Below, one piece after another: positions 8,177 to 17,003 of a stretch of DNA of 45,694 bases. The DNA is from an uncultured Bacteroidales bacterium (GTDB taxonomy: Bacteria > Bacteroidota > Bacteroidia > Bacteroidales > Bacteroidaceae): assembly GCA_937914945.1 (NCBI GenBank), contig CALGJF010000019.1, forward strand, positions 1-45,694, given 5' to 3'. The position numbers were made by a program, and so were the translations under genes. Position 1 is the first letter of the stretch. Each line of letters starts with the position of its first letter. The notes under the pieces were generated by a model, which was not told where the DNA came from, searched no databases, and saw only the letters and a list, made by a program, of their open reading frames with translations.

Positions 8177-8962
8177 TTATTGTTTTATTGAGGGAAACAA
8201 AGCCTCGGCGTTCTGCGTTGTAACGCGGGCAATCTCCTCGGTGGTACAACCATAAATCTGCGCAAGTGCCGCGGCTATCAATGGTATATATGCACTCTCG
8301 TTGCGCTTGCCACGATGAGGTACGGGAGCAAGGTATGGCGAGTCGGTTTCAAGGACTATGCGTTCAAGCGGCACAGCAGCAAGCGCGGAGGCAAGCCCCG
8401 ATTTTTTGAAAGTGAGCACACCGCCTATACCCAAATAGAAACCATCGTGCGAAAGTAGCTCTTTGGCCTCATCGGCACTGCCCGAGAAGCAGTGAAACAC
8501 CCCTTTGAGCCCTGCCGCGCGGTGTTTCTCCATTACATCGGCAAGCTCGGCAAAGGCGTTGCGCGAGTGTATGGCAAGCGGCAAGCCTGTGGTGCGCGCC
8601 CACTGCAAATGAGCGTCGAACACCTCGAACTGCTCATTGCGGCGCTCCTCGCTCCAATAGAAATCGAGCCCCACCTCGCCTATCGCCACATGGTTGTGAG
8701 GAGAGTGTAACACCTGCTCAATGGCCGACAGCTGCTCCCTGTAATCGTCGCCTATCTCAGTGGGATGCAAACCAATCATGGAGTAACAGACGCCTGGATA
8801 TTCGGCACATAGCTGTTCTATCGACGGCATGGAGTGATAATCTATTGCAGGCAACAACAGGCGGGTAACACCGCTTGCTATGGCACGTTCCACAACTGCA
8901 GCATAGTCGCTGTGGAACTCTTCGCAAAAAATATGAGTATGGGTATCTACAAACTTATTCAT
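8177..8962 (-). CDS. tatD: TatD-family metal-dependent hydrolase/DNase
   Basis: Amidohydrolase-fold nuclease of the TatD family, 261 residues (normal length). Metal-binding and family motifs are visible in order: VDTHTHIF at the N-terminus, LHPTEI, GEVGLDFYW, AIHSRNAF, GVFHCFSGS and ETDSPYLAP. The ATG at 8962 puts the DTHTH motif at residues 6-10 as usual; the longer open frame adds 20 unrelated residues that overlap the upstream gene. The start overlaps the upstream unknown gene by 8 nt, so the two are probably coupled. Likely roles are DNA repair or turnover, or trimming of modified DNA ends. Confidence 0.93.
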   Translation of the reverse strand: MNKFVDTHTHIFCEEFHSDYAAVVERAIASGVTRLLLPAIDYHSMPSIEQLCAEYPGVCYSMIGLHPTEIGDDYREQLSAIEQVLHSPHNHVAIGEVGLDFYWSEERRNEQFEVFDAHLQWARTTGLPLAIHSRNAFAELADVMEKHRAAGLKGVFHCFSGSADEAKELLSHDGFYLGIGGVLTFKKSGLASALAAVPLERIVLETDSPYLAPVPHRGKRNESAYIPLIAAALAQIYGCTTEEIARVTTQNAEALFPSIKQ

Positions 8963-9671
8963 CGGCCGATGTATCGCTTTTTCTGTTGGTGCGATAGTAG
9001 TATATAACGCCATATTCGGCACATTTTTTTATACGCGCTTCGCCTGTGAAACCGGCAAACGCCTTCTCTATCTCGCTCCAAGCCTCGAATATGATTTCGT
9101 CGCCCTCGAAACGCATATCGGATATATTACGCAGAGCCTCGGCGGTGCGCTGTTGCAGGGATTGCTGCCTGTCGTACATCTCCTTGAAGAGGTCGAACGC
9201 TACCGACACACGCCCCATGGTGGGGTTGTAGATGGGTACACCACCCTCGCCTGTACGTCGCCTCTCGCCCTCCATAATCTTTGCGCCCCATTCAAGCACG
9301 GCAGCCTCGGAAAAGAGGTTGGGCGTGGTGTCCTCCTCTTGCGGGAGACCATAATAGGGGCGCTTGCTACGGGCTATCTCGCCACGCATTATCGACATGC
9401 TAAGCACCTGAATGAAATGCGACACATACATGCGGGCGCGTTTGAGGGCTGCCTCGTACTTTTCGTTGCCACGTTTGGTGGATTGCTCTGCCACGCAGCG
9501 TTTATATGTGCTCACCTCGCGCGAGAAGCGTTCGAGGAATGTTTTTGCCTTGTAATATGTGTTGTGCGAGAGCACATTGGTAAACACACCATTCTGCACA
9601 CTGCTCTCCACAGCGGTGCGCAACGCCCTTATGCGGGCCTGGTCGGTCTTTGGAAGGCGACGGTAAGGCAT
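8955..9671 (-). CDS. unrecognised conserved-looking protein between ispA and tatD
   Basis: I do not recognise this 238-residue protein. It has no signal peptide or membrane segment and is rich in charged, helical sequence. The first half is basic (LPKTDQARIRALRTAVE, later YEAALKRARMYVSHFIQVL). The second half contains KRPYYGLPQEEDTTPNL and an amphipathic helix (FDLFKEMYDRQQSLQQRTAEAL). It starts 4 nt after the prenyl synthase gene ends, and its stop overlaps the tatD start, so it is clearly part of that operon. A cytoplasmic helical or nucleic-acid-binding protein is possible, but this is a guess from composition only. Confidence 0.75.
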   Translation of the reverse strand: MPYRRLPKTDQARIRALRTAVESSVQNGVFTNVLSHNTYYKAKTFLERFSREVSTYKRCVAEQSTKRGNEKYEAALKRARMYVSHFIQVLSMSIMRGEIARSKRPYYGLPQEEDTTPNLFSEAAVLEWGAKIMEGERRRTGEGGVPIYNPTMGRVSVAFDLFKEMYDRQQSLQQRTAEALRNISDMRFEGDEIIFEAWSEIEKAFAGFTGEARIKKCAEYGVIYYYRTNRKSDTSADE

Positions 9672-9675
9672 GGGG

Positions 9676-10650
9676 TTACAGATTACGATTCAAGAGCGAA
9701 TCGGCAAATTGTTTAAGATTGACCTTGCGGGCGGCATCGACAGAGAGAGCCTCGATATAGGCATCGCACTTGGCAAAGAGCTCGCCGATACGGCGCTCAC
9801 AAACCTCCTTTATACCTAATTTATTATACATATCGGTGAAGAAGGCAACCTTTTCATCGGGGTCGCAAGCAGGATTTTCCATCCATGCATTCATCTGCGT
9901 GCGTTGCTCGGGAGTGGCCATCTCCATTGCCTTTATTAGAAGGAAGGTCTTTTTGTTGCAACGTATATCGCCGCCTATCTTCTTGCCGAAGAGGGCCGCA
10001 TCGCCATATACATCGAGCATATCGTCTTGCAGTTGGAAGGCAAGCCCTATGGTCTCGCCATAGGCATAGAGGTTGCAAAGGTCGCTCTCCGATGCACCGG
10101 CAACAATACCACCCATCTTGAGCGAAGCGGCAATGAGCACCGATGTTTTAAGACGAATCATCTCCATATATTCGGCCTCGGTTACATCGCCACGATTCTC
10201 AAATTCCAGGTCATACTGCTGACCGTCGCTCACCTCCTTGGCTGTTTCGGTAAAAAGAGCAAGCATGGAATGGAGTTTTTCGGCGGGGGCGTGCGCAAGG
10301 AATTCGTATGCAAGCAAAAGCATTGTGTCGCCCGAAAGTATTGCAGCTGTATCGCCCCACTTTGCACAGACTGTGGGTTTTCCACGGCGCACATCGGCAC
10401 GATCCATAACATCGTCGTGTATGAGCGTGTAGTTGTGGTATGTCTCCATTGCCACTGCGGGATAGAGAGCATCGGTAATATCGTCGTGATATAGGTTATA
10501 TGCCATGAGGCAGAGCACGGGGCGCACTCGCTTGCCACTCTGTGCTATCGTATAACGTATAGGTTTATACAATTCAAGCGGTTCGCGTTCAAATTTTATA
10601 CTTTCGATGAAACGATTTACTTCGTCTCTTATCTGTTCCCAGCTATACAT
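9676..10650 (-). CDS. IspA/IspB-family polyprenyl diphosphate synthase
   Basis: Trans-prenyltransferase that condenses isopentenyl diphosphate with allylic diphosphates, 324 residues. Both aspartate-rich motifs are present: DDVMD (79-83) followed by RRGKPT, and DDMLD within FQLQDDMLDVYGD. The basic GKRVRP motif lies at 39-44. Chain length cannot be read reliably; farnesyl or geranylgeranyl synthesis is most likely, and octaprenyl synthesis is possible. It is the first gene of a closely packed minus-strand run leading through tatD to the ABC genes. The TonB terminator just upstream isolates this run from the TonB gene. Confidence 0.9.
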   Translation of the reverse strand: MYSWEQIRDEVNRFIESIKFEREPLELYKPIRYTIAQSGKRVRPVLCLMAYNLYHDDITDALYPAVAMETYHNYTLIHDDVMDRADVRRGKPTVCAKWGDTAAILSGDTMLLLAYEFLAHAPAEKLHSMLALFTETAKEVSDGQQYDLEFENRGDVTEAEYMEMIRLKTSVLIAASLKMGGIVAGASESDLCNLYAYGETIGLAFQLQDDMLDVYGDAALFGKKIGGDIRCNKKTFLLIKAMEMATPEQRTQMNAWMENPACDPDEKVAFFTDMYNKLGIKEVCERRIGELFAKCDAYIEALSVDAARKVNLKQFADSLLNRNL

Positions 10651-10713
10651 AGTTTATAAAGGTATTCGGTATTACTTAAATGCTTTTTGCTGCAATATAT
10701 ATATTATTAAAAA

Positions 10714-10742
10714 AGAGGCTACACTCACAAGGGCAGCCTCTC
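10714..10742 (-). terminator. terminator of the TonB gene
   Basis: AGAGGCT (10714-10720) and AGCCTCT (10735-10741) form a 7-bp stem. On the minus strand a T-rich run follows immediately. It lies 20 bp past the TonB stop codon and before the prenyl synthase gene. Confidence 0.7.
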
Positions 10743-10760
10743 TCTTATTATCTTTATTTA

Positions 10761-11492
10761 TTATTTCAAGCGGAAGGTTACCGGCAATGTAAAGCGCACA
10801 CGCACCGCCTTACCGGCCTGCTTACCGGGGTTCCATTTGGGCATTGCGCTTACCACGCGAACAGCCTCCTTGTCGAGATAAACATCGCTTGAACTCTTAA
10901 GCACCTCGACATCCTGAATTGAACCGTCGGAGTTTACCACAAAGTTGATGAACGATTTACCCTGTGAGTTGTTCTCGCGAGAAATACGGGGATAGTTGAT
11001 ATTGTCCTTCAAATATTTCATTAGCGCCGGCATACCACCGGGGAACTCGGGCATCTTCTCTACCACGTTAAGGATGGGCTCCTCCTCGGGGATATCCTCT
11101 ACAACCACGTTACCGATATCGGCAATCTCCACAACCTCACCGGTCTCCTCCACAGATGCAAGCTCGCTCTCTTCAATTTCGGCCTCGTCATCTACGATTT
11201 CAAGAATCTCGGTAATCTGCTTTGCCTGGGGAGGAGGAGGTACAACCTTCTTCTCGGGCATTGTGATAGGAATCATAATCTCCTCTTCGAGAAGGATACC
11301 CGCACTCACAATTTCACCTGTGTGTTTTTTCTCTGTAGCAGTCCATTCAAAAGCTACAAACAGAATGGCAAATACCATGATGTAGCCAATCAAGAGCCAT
11401 GTAGTCTTGTGCTGCTCAAGGTTCGCCTTCGCGCTTTTCTTCACTTCAAGAAGCTCGCGCTCATTCGATTGCTGATTGTTTGTTGTATTCAT
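10761..11492 (-). CDS. TonB-family energy transducer
   Basis: Inner-membrane anchored periplasmic protein (243 residues) that passes proton-motive force to TonB-dependent outer-membrane receptors. A cytoplasmic N-terminus of about 30 residues is followed by one membrane helix (WLLIGYIMVFAILFVAF). A linker follows with PPPPQ and a long, strongly acidic segment (EILEIVDDEAEIEESEL and beyond). The TonB C-terminal domain spans about 140-243 (EKMPEFPGG, INYP, SQGK, AMPKWNPGKQAGK). The domain closely resembles the one inside the M56 protein at 27126-29150. It has its own promoter and terminator, and no ExbB/ExbD is adjacent. Confidence 0.92.
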   Translation of the reverse strand: MNTTNNQQSNERELLEVKKSAKANLEQHKTTWLLIGYIMVFAILFVAFEWTATEKKHTGEIVSAGILLEEEIMIPITMPEKKVVPPPPQAKQITEILEIVDDEAEIEESELASVEETGEVVEIADIGNVVVEDIPEEEPILNVVEKMPEFPGGMPALMKYLKDNINYPRISRENNSQGKSFINFVVNSDGSIQDVEVLKSSSDVYLDKEAVRVVSAMPKWNPGKQAGKAVRVRFTLPVTFRLK

Positions 11493-11545
11493 ATGATTTT
11501 TTTATATATTTGTAGAAACCTAATTTCGCTACTTCTTCCAAAGGG

Positions 11546-11553
11546 CAAAAATA
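11546..11553 (-). promoter_or_regulatory. -7 element of the TonB promoter
   Basis: The minus strand reads TATTTTTG, matching TAnnTTTG, with a TTG 21 nt upstream. It predicts a leader of about 45-50 nt for the TonB gene. Confidence 0.6.
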
Positions 11554-11722
11554 AACAATATTTTTCAATACACACAATTTAAGCCATCTTTTTTTAATTT
11601 ATAAAGATTTTCTTTGCCGCGTGTATCATAAATAACTCATTTTTCAGTTATTTATTATGGGAAACAGCGCATTTTATGCTTTAATTTTACGCTCTACATT
11701 ATATTAAGATGAAAAAAAGCAT

Positions 11723-11730
11723 TATCTTCG
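11723..11730 (+). promoter_or_regulatory. -7 element of the porQ operon promoter
   Basis: TATCTTCG, the T-to-C variant of TAnnTTTG, lies 46 bp before the porQ start. The same octamer precedes several other genes in this window. No clear -33 TTG is seen. Confidence 0.5.
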
Positions 11731-11776
11731 CAAAGGTTCCGCAACACATATATTAACCACGAAACAGAACAACAAA

Positions 11777-12757
11777 GTGAAACTTAAAGGTTACATACTT
11801 TTAATAATTCTGGCAGCACCATTATGCCTGTTGAAAGCGCAGACCGGTGATATTGCCTTTAATTTCCTACGCCTGCCATACTCGTCGCACGTTGCGGCAT
11901 TAGGTGGCACGAATATATCAGTAATCGACGATGACATAACCTTGGCTGCACACAACCCCGCACTGCTCATAAACGTAACCCACAATACACTGAACCTCGG
12001 CTACATGACATATATGGCCGACAGCAAGGTGGCCGGCGCGGCATACAGCCGCGTTTTTGGCGAGCGCTCGGCGGGAGCCATCACCGCACGCTATGTTGAT
12101 TACGGCGAGTTCGAGGGGTATACCGAGGACAATATCCACACAGGAACATTCAACGCCAAGGACATGGAATTTGCCGCCACATACAGCTACCTGTTGAGCG
12201 ACTATTGGAGTGGCGGTGTCTCGGGGAAATTCATCTACTCCAAATACGATGCCATGAGCTCCATAGCACTCGGGATTGACCTTGGATTGAATTATTACGA
12301 CGAAGAGAGCGACTTTTCGGCATCGTTGGTGTTCAAGAATCTGGGAGCCCAAGTGAAAGCCTTTGAGGAGGAGACCGAAAAGATGCCTTTCGACATACAA
12401 TTAGGTTTCACAAAGAGGCTGGCACACGCCCCCATACGCTTGTCGGTTACAATGAACAACCTGCACAAATGGAGCGACGACGACTTTTACAATGCCGATG
12501 GCAGCAAAGACGGATTCGGGCAGAAACTGTTGAAACACTTTACATTTGGTGCCGATGTGTTGCTTGGCAAAAAGTTCTATGCCGCCGTGGGATACAACTA
12601 TCGCATGACCAAGGAGCTCTCCACCGACAACAGCAGCTGGGACGGGATGAGCATCGGTGCCGGTTTCCACACCAAGAGAATAAGACTCGGAGCATCGTAC
12701 AGCAAGTTGCACGTATCATCCTCGTCGTTGCTGTTCAATGTTTCATACACATTATAA
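11777..12757 (+). CDS. porQ: type IX secretion system protein PorQ
   Basis: Outer-membrane beta-barrel component of the T9SS, which in studied species belongs to the cell-surface attachment complex with PorU, PorV and PorZ. The 326-residue product has a signal peptide ending near QTGDIAF and then the PorV/PorQ-type start (FNFLRLPYSSHVAALGGTNIS...DDDITLAAHNPAL). A series of amphipathic strands follows, ending in an aromatic-containing beta strand (LLFNVSYTL). The start is GTG at 11777; no better ATG fits the signal peptide. Nine bases separate it from cmk, and a porQ-cmk pairing is common in Bacteroidota. It implies that a T9SS operates in this organism. Confidence 0.87.
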   Translation: MKLKGYILLIILAAPLCLLKAQTGDIAFNFLRLPYSSHVAALGGTNISVIDDDITLAAHNPALLINVTHNTLNLGYMTYMADSKVAGAAYSRVFGERSAGAITARYVDYGEFEGYTEDNIHTGTFNAKDMEFAATYSYLLSDYWSGGVSGKFIYSKYDAMSSIALGIDLGLNYYDEESDFSASLVFKNLGAQVKAFEEETEKMPFDIQLGFTKRLAHAPIRLSVTMNNLHKWSDDDFYNADGSKDGFGQKLLKHFTFGADVLLGKKFYAAVGYNYRMTKELSTDNSSWDGMSIGAGFHTKRIRLGASYSKLHVSSSSLLFNVSYTL

Positions 12758-12766
12758 ACAGATATT

Positions 12767-13456
12767 ATGAAGAAGATAGTTATAGCAATAGACGGCTTCT
12801 CGTCGTGCGGTAAAAGCACAATGGCAAAAGCTCTCGCACGCAGTGTGGGTTACCTATACTTTGACAGTGGCGCCATGTATCGTGCCGTTGCCCTTTACTG
12901 CTTGCGCAACGGGCTTATAAAGGGAGAGGAAATAGACACCGAGGGGTTGCGAAAACAGCTCGGCAATATAAACATAACATTTGAGGCCGACCCCGAAACA
13001 AAGAACTCCATAACCCTACTGAATGGCACAAACGTAGAGCACGAGATACGCTCATTGGAGGTATCACGCCTTGTGAGCCGTGTTGCCGCGCTTGATTTTG
13101 TGCGCACCGAAATGGTGGAACAGCAACGCCGAATGGGAAAACAGAAAGGGATAGTTATGGACGGGCGCGACATAGGTACCACCGTATTCCCCGATGCCGA
13201 ACTGAAGATTTTTGTAACCGCATCGGCCGAGGTACGCGCACAGCGCCGCTACGACGAGCTGAAAGCCCGTGGCGACAACCCCGATTACAACGAAATACTT
13301 GAAAACGTGCTGGAACGCGACCACATAGACCAAACCCGCGAAGTGAGCCCATTGAAAAAGGCCGATGATGCCCTTTTGCTCGACAACAGCAACATGACTC
13401 ATGCAGAGCAAGAGGCTTGGTTGCAAGAACAATTTATTGCACATACACAATGTTAA
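12767..13456 (+). CDS. cmk: (d)CMP kinase
   Basis: Phosphorylates CMP/dCMP with ATP in pyrimidine nucleotide salvage and RNA turnover. At 229 residues it has normal length. The P-loop is GFSSCGKST (residues 10-18), followed by YFDSGAMYRAVA (CMP-binding) and MDGRDIGTTVFPDAELKIFVTAS with the lid arginines RAQRRYDEL. It is the second gene of the porQ-cmk-ispH-pfkA run. Its stop overlaps the ispH start by 7 nt. Confidence 0.96.
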   Translation: MKKIVIAIDGFSSCGKSTMAKALARSVGYLYFDSGAMYRAVALYCLRNGLIKGEEIDTEGLRKQLGNINITFEADPETKNSITLLNGTNVEHEIRSLEVSRLVSRVAALDFVRTEMVEQQRRMGKQKGIVMDGRDIGTTVFPDAELKIFVTASAEVRAQRRYDELKARGDNPDYNEILENVLERDHIDQTREVSPLKKADDALLLDNSNMTHAEQEAWLQEQFIAHTQC

Positions 13457-14334
13457 GAATAGAGATTGACGAACACTCGGGATTCTGTTTCGGTGTAACC
13501 ACCGCAATAAAAAAAGCCGAGGAGGAGCTACAAAACGGCGGCACCCTCTACTGCTTGGGCGACATAGTACACAACGGCATTGAGTGCGACAGGCTTAAAA
13601 AGCTGGGGCTCATAACAATAGACCACGAGACCTTTGCACAATTACACGATGCCAAGGTTCTGTTGCGCGCACATGGTGAGCCGCCTGCCACATACGAGAC
13701 AGCCCGCAAAAACAATCTGGAACTCATTGATGCAACCTGCCCCGTGGTGCTTAAACTGCAACAGCGCATAAAGCAGAAGTGGCAGGATACAATCGACGAG
13801 GAGAGGCAGATAATAATCCACGGACAGGCGGGACACGCCGAGGTGCTGGGGCTTGTGGGGCAGACACACGGTGAAGCCATCGTAATAGAAAACACCGCAC
13901 AGCTCGACAAGATAGCCACCGACAAAAACACATACATCTATTCGCAAACGACAAAATCATTAGAAGGTTACAAGCAGATAGCCGAGGCCATTGAACAGCG
14001 CATAGATGCCGACAAGAAAACAGAATCGTTCGACACCGTGTGCCGCCAAGTGGCCAACCGTATGCGCGGAATAAGCGAATTTGCAAAGAGCCACCAACTG
14101 ATATTCTTTGTTTGCGGGCGTAAAAGTTCAAACGGCAAGATTCTATTCAATGAATGCAAGCGTGTAAACCCCAATTCATACCAGATAGAGAGCCCGCAGG
14201 AGATAGACCTCTCATTAACAGACAACGTGGATAGCATAGGTATCTGCGGTGCCACATCCACCCCCAAGTGGCTCATGGAAAACTGCAAGCAGGAGATTCT
14301 AAACTATAACAACCATAAAAACATAGAGCAATGA
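13450..14334 (+). CDS. ispH: 4-hydroxy-3-methylbut-2-enyl diphosphate reductase
   Basis: Last enzyme of the MEP isoprenoid pathway; an iron-sulfur reductase giving IPP and DMAPP. The 294-residue product carries the three cluster cysteines: Cys13 in HSGFCFGV, the Cys in DATCPVV, and the Cys in FDTVCRQ. It also has LLRAHGEPP and CGRKSSNG, the substrate-contact SSN motif. I chose the ATG at 13450 because it gives the usual MLRIEID start, 12 residues before Cys13. It overlaps cmk by 7 nt and pfkA by 4 nt (ATGA), so translation is coupled. Its product would feed the prenyl synthase encoded at 9676-10650. Confidence 0.95.
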   Translation: MLRIEIDEHSGFCFGVTTAIKKAEEELQNGGTLYCLGDIVHNGIECDRLKKLGLITIDHETFAQLHDAKVLLRAHGEPPATYETARKNNLELIDATCPVVLKLQQRIKQKWQDTIDEERQIIIHGQAGHAEVLGLVGQTHGEAIVIENTAQLDKIATDKNTYIYSQTTKSLEGYKQIAEAIEQRIDADKKTESFDTVCRQVANRMRGISEFAKSHQLIFFVCGRKSSNGKILFNECKRVNPNSYQIESPQEIDLSLTDNVDSIGICGATSTPKWLMENCKQEILNYNNHKNIEQ

Positions 14335-15317
14335 AAAACAAAATCAACTGTGTGGGAATACTCACATCGGGCGGCGATGCCCCCGGAATGAACGCAGCCA
14401 TTCGTGCCGTTACCCGCGCCTGCATCTACCATGGAATGAAGGTAAAAGGTATTTACCGCGGTTACAAAGGACTCATAACAGGCGAGATAAAGGAGTTCAA
14501 GACCGAGAATGTGAGCAACATAATCCAGCGTGGCGGAACAATATTAAAGACAAGCCGTTGCGACGAGTTCAAGACCGAGGAGGGCCGCGCGATAGGATAC
14601 GCCACACTGCAAAAAGAGGGTATCGACGCGCTTGTGGTTATCGGTGGCGACGGCTCCATAACCGGTGCATACAACCTTGCACGCGAATATGACATTCCCT
14701 GTATTGCCCTGCCCGGAACAATAGACAACGACCTATATGGCACCGACACAACCATAGGCTACGACACTGCGCTGAACACAATCATGGAGTGCGTGGATAA
14801 GATACGCGACACCGCATCGTCGCACGAACGCCTCTTCATCGTCGAGGTTATGGGCCGCGATGCCGGCTTCCTTGCCCTCAACGGAACACTTGCAACAGGT
14901 GCCGAGGCCTGTGTATTGCCCGAAATAGACCCCGAATTCGAGCGCATAAACCAATTCATTGCCAACGGATTGCGCCGCACCAAGAGCAGCAGTATCGTAC
15001 TCTTTGCCGAGGGCCGCGAAAAGGACTACAACATCATGGACGTTGCCGAAGGCATGCGCAAGAAGTTCCCCGAGCTCGATGTGCGTGTATCCATCCTTGG
15101 TTACCTACAACGTGGCGGCAGCCCCACTGCCAACGACCGCATACTTGCCAGCCGCTTGGGCGTGGCAGCCATCGATGCACTGTTGGAGGGACAGCGCAAT
15201 GTGATGATAGGCTTGCGCAACAACGAGATTGTCTATATACCCTTTACCAAGGCTATCAAAGACGACAAACCCATTGACCGCGAAACGGTGCGCGCACAGG
15301 AGATTCTCGCATCGTAA
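14331..15317 (+). CDS. pfkA: ATP-dependent 6-phosphofructokinase
   Basis: Glycolytic kinase converting fructose 6-phosphate to the 1,6-bisphosphate; 328 residues. Signature motifs are LTSGGDAPGMNAA, VIGGDGS (105-109) and PGTIDND (128-134, catalytic Asp), followed by EVMGRDAG and LGYLQRGGSP. Glycine rather than Asp in GGDGS and glycine rather than Lys in PGTIDND indicate use of ATP, not pyrophosphate. It is the last gene of the porQ operon and is followed by a 19-bp perfect hairpin. Confidence 0.96.
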   Translation: MKNKINCVGILTSGGDAPGMNAAIRAVTRACIYHGMKVKGIYRGYKGLITGEIKEFKTENVSNIIQRGGTILKTSRCDEFKTEEGRAIGYATLQKEGIDALVVIGGDGSITGAYNLAREYDIPCIALPGTIDNDLYGTDTTIGYDTALNTIMECVDKIRDTASSHERLFIVEVMGRDAGFLALNGTLATGAEACVLPEIDPEFERINQFIANGLRRTKSSSIVLFAEGREKDYNIMDVAEGMRKKFPELDVRVSILGYLQRGGSPTANDRILASRLGVAAIDALLEGQRNVMIGLRNNEIVYIPFTKAIKDDKPIDRETVRAQEILAS

Positions 15318-15338
15318 TATAAAAGAGGATATAAAACA

Positions 15339-15380
15339 ACACAATAAACCCCGAAGCGCATGCTTCGGGGTTTATTGTGT
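15339..15380. terminator. bidirectional terminator between pfkA and secG
   Basis: A perfect 19-bp inverted repeat (15339-15357 with 15362-15380) has a 4-nt loop, a GC-rich core (CCCCGAAGC) and A/T-rich flanks. It lies between two converging genes and can end both transcripts. Confidence 0.9.
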
Positions 15381-15406
15381 GTATGTGCAATTATGCTATG
15401 AGCAAA

Positions 15407-15760
15407 TTACTCGGCAGCAGGTGTCTCCACTGTAACCTCGGAAGGAACCTCCTCGGTGAAATCGGGAGCAACCTCGGGATTTACAACGCTTGTCTCTATT
15501 GCACTCTGCTGAATAGCGCTCTCATCGGTAGATGTAGCATGAGGGATAGACCAAGCAGCAATAACGCTTACCACAACCATAAATGCAGCAAGGCTCCATG
15601 TAGCTTTCTCCAGGAAATCGGTTGTCTTTCTCACACCCATTATCTGGTTAGATGATGCAAAGCCCGATGCAAGGCCACCACCCTTTGAATTCTGAACCAA
15701 TACTATAAGACACATTAGCACCGATGCTATTACAATAAGTAAAACGCAAACCAAATACAT
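15407..15760 (-). CDS. secG: preprotein translocase subunit SecG
   Basis: Small accessory subunit of the SecYEG channel. The 117-residue product has two membrane helices (about 2-22 and 52-74) joined by the SecG loop VQNSKGGGLASGFASSNQIMG. A Bacteroidota-style acidic C-terminal tail follows (VAPDFTEEVPSEVTVETP). It is the last gene of the sigma-54 activator-lptE-TPR-secG operon, and one base separates it from the TPR gene. Confidence 0.93.
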   Translation of the reverse strand: MYLVCVLLIVIASVLMCLIVLVQNSKGGGLASGFASSNQIMGVRKTTDFLEKATWSLAAFMVVVSVIAAWSIPHATSTDESAIQQSAIETSVVNPEVAPDFTEEVPSEVTVETPAAE

Positions 15761-15761
15761 G

Positions 15762-16475
15762 TTATTTTCTTTTTGTATGTTTAACTATTTTTTCTAAAAA
15801 TCTAATTTGGTCTGCAAAGTAACGATTTTTATTCGGATATTCCAAACATAACCGTTTAATAATTTCCAGAGCCTTGTCATATTTTCCTTGCTTAATATAA
15901 ATATTTGCAAGAGTTTCCGTGAAAAATGAGGTTTGGGGCAGGGAATCTTCGGCCTCCTCTGTAACAGTTGAAGGGGCAGCGGTTTCGGCCTCGCCTTTAA
16001 GGTCGAGTGTTATTTTTTCATTATCACCCGAGAGGAAATCATCTATCAGACTTTGGCCGCGCAGCTGCGGCACAGCCGCTTGCGGGGCCTCCTTTGCCAG
16101 ATATGCCGAGACGTAGTCCACGGCAGCAGCACCCTCGGCCTCAAGCGAAAAATTCTCTGCCGGCAATGTTTCGAGGAAGGCATCTATGAGGGCCATCGTT
16201 CTATCGACAGAGATATCGGTTGCAGGGGCGGGCTCAACAACGGCAGCCCCATATCCCTCCATGAGTTCAAACAACGCCCAGCGGTTTTTGAGGAAAAGTG
16301 CAGCCTTGCGCATCTCCTTTCCCAAATCAACATCGTGCAGAAGGTACAGATTCTTCAACATCAATAGGCGTGCGACATCGAAGGTGGGATGTTTTGCCAC
16401 CAAAAGACGCAACTCATAGAGCGTGTCGCGATTGAGTTTTTCGGGGTGGGATATATATGCCGAGAGGGGTTCCAT
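15762..16475 (-). CDS. TPR-containing protein of the lptE-secG operon
   Basis: A 237-residue soluble protein without a signal peptide. The N-terminal ~100 residues are helical (LYELRLLVAKHPTFDVARLLML). A low-complexity acidic/alanine-rich linker follows. A single recognisable TPR-like pair lies near the C-terminus (FFTETLANIYIKQGKYDKALEIIKRL, then YPNKNRYFADQIRFLEKIV). Equivalent proteins commonly sit between lptE and secG in Bacteroidales. The exact role is unknown; a cytoplasmic scaffold linked to envelope biogenesis is an inference from position only. Confidence 0.8.
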   Translation of the reverse strand: MEPLSAYISHPEKLNRDTLYELRLLVAKHPTFDVARLLMLKNLYLLHDVDLGKEMRKAALFLKNRWALFELMEGYGAAVVEPAPATDISVDRTMALIDAFLETLPAENFSLEAEGAAAVDYVSAYLAKEAPQAAVPQLRGQSLIDDFLSGDNEKITLDLKGEAETAAPSTVTEEAEDSLPQTSFFTETLANIYIKQGKYDKALEIIKRLCLEYPNKNRYFADQIRFLEKIVKHTKRK

Positions 16476-16478
16476 CGG

Positions 16479-17003
16479 TTACCAATTTGCAACGGCGGCA
16501 TTGAAAATTGCCTCCACTATCTCGTTTATCATCTGGGTAACAAGTTCCTCCTGTACGCTCTCGAGCTGCTGCGATGAGTCAAAATCCCTTGTAGCCGAGA
16601 ATGTGCGTTCGAAATCCTCTTTATGGTTCTTGTTGTTTACAAAACGTACATTCACGCTCATCTTCAACTGCACCATTGCCGAGTAGCCGTCGGATGATAT
16701 CGATTTGTTTACCTGGTCATAGGCTGTAATCTCACCTGCCAACTGCAAGTCGCCTCCGCGATTAACCTGTGTGAGCTTTGTCTGCTGTATAAACACATCG
16801 CTCAGCTTCTCGTTAAGCATTGCTGCCATGGGGCCCCACTGGTATGCAGCACGGTTTTGGAATGTCTCCATGGAGATTGTCTTAATGACAGAATAATCTA
16901 TGGAAGCACCGGTAAATTTGTAGCTAACCTTGCATCCCGCAAAGAGCAGCAACACCACTGCGGGCAACACAAAAAACAGTCTCTTTATTCTATTCAATTC
17001 CAT
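16479..17003 (-). CDS. lptE: LptE-family LPS-assembly lipoprotein
   Basis: Outer-membrane lipoprotein that plugs LptD during lipopolysaccharide insertion. The 174-residue product has a lipoprotein signal (LLFAGC, lipidated Cys24), then the LptE-like YKFTGASIDYSVIKTISMETFQN and LSDVFIQQTKL blocks. It begins 14 nt inside the upstream sigma-54 activator gene and ends 3 nt before the TPR gene, so it is firmly within the operon. Assignment rests on family resemblance and on conserved order with secG. Confidence 0.85.
   Translation of the reverse strand: MELNRIKRLFFVLPAVVLLLFAGCKVSYKFTGASIDYSVIKTISMETFQNRAAYQWGPMAAMLNEKLSDVFIQQTKLTQVNRGGDLQLAGEITAYDQVNKSISSDGYSAMVQLKMSVNVRFVNNKNHKEDFERTFSATRDFDSSQQLESVQEELVTQMINEIVEAIFNAAVANW

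Noticed and set aside
14331..15317. Pyrophosphate-dependent phosphofructokinase
   Set aside because: The sequence has GGDGS and PGTIDND, the ATP-type residues, rather than GGDD and PKTIDND.
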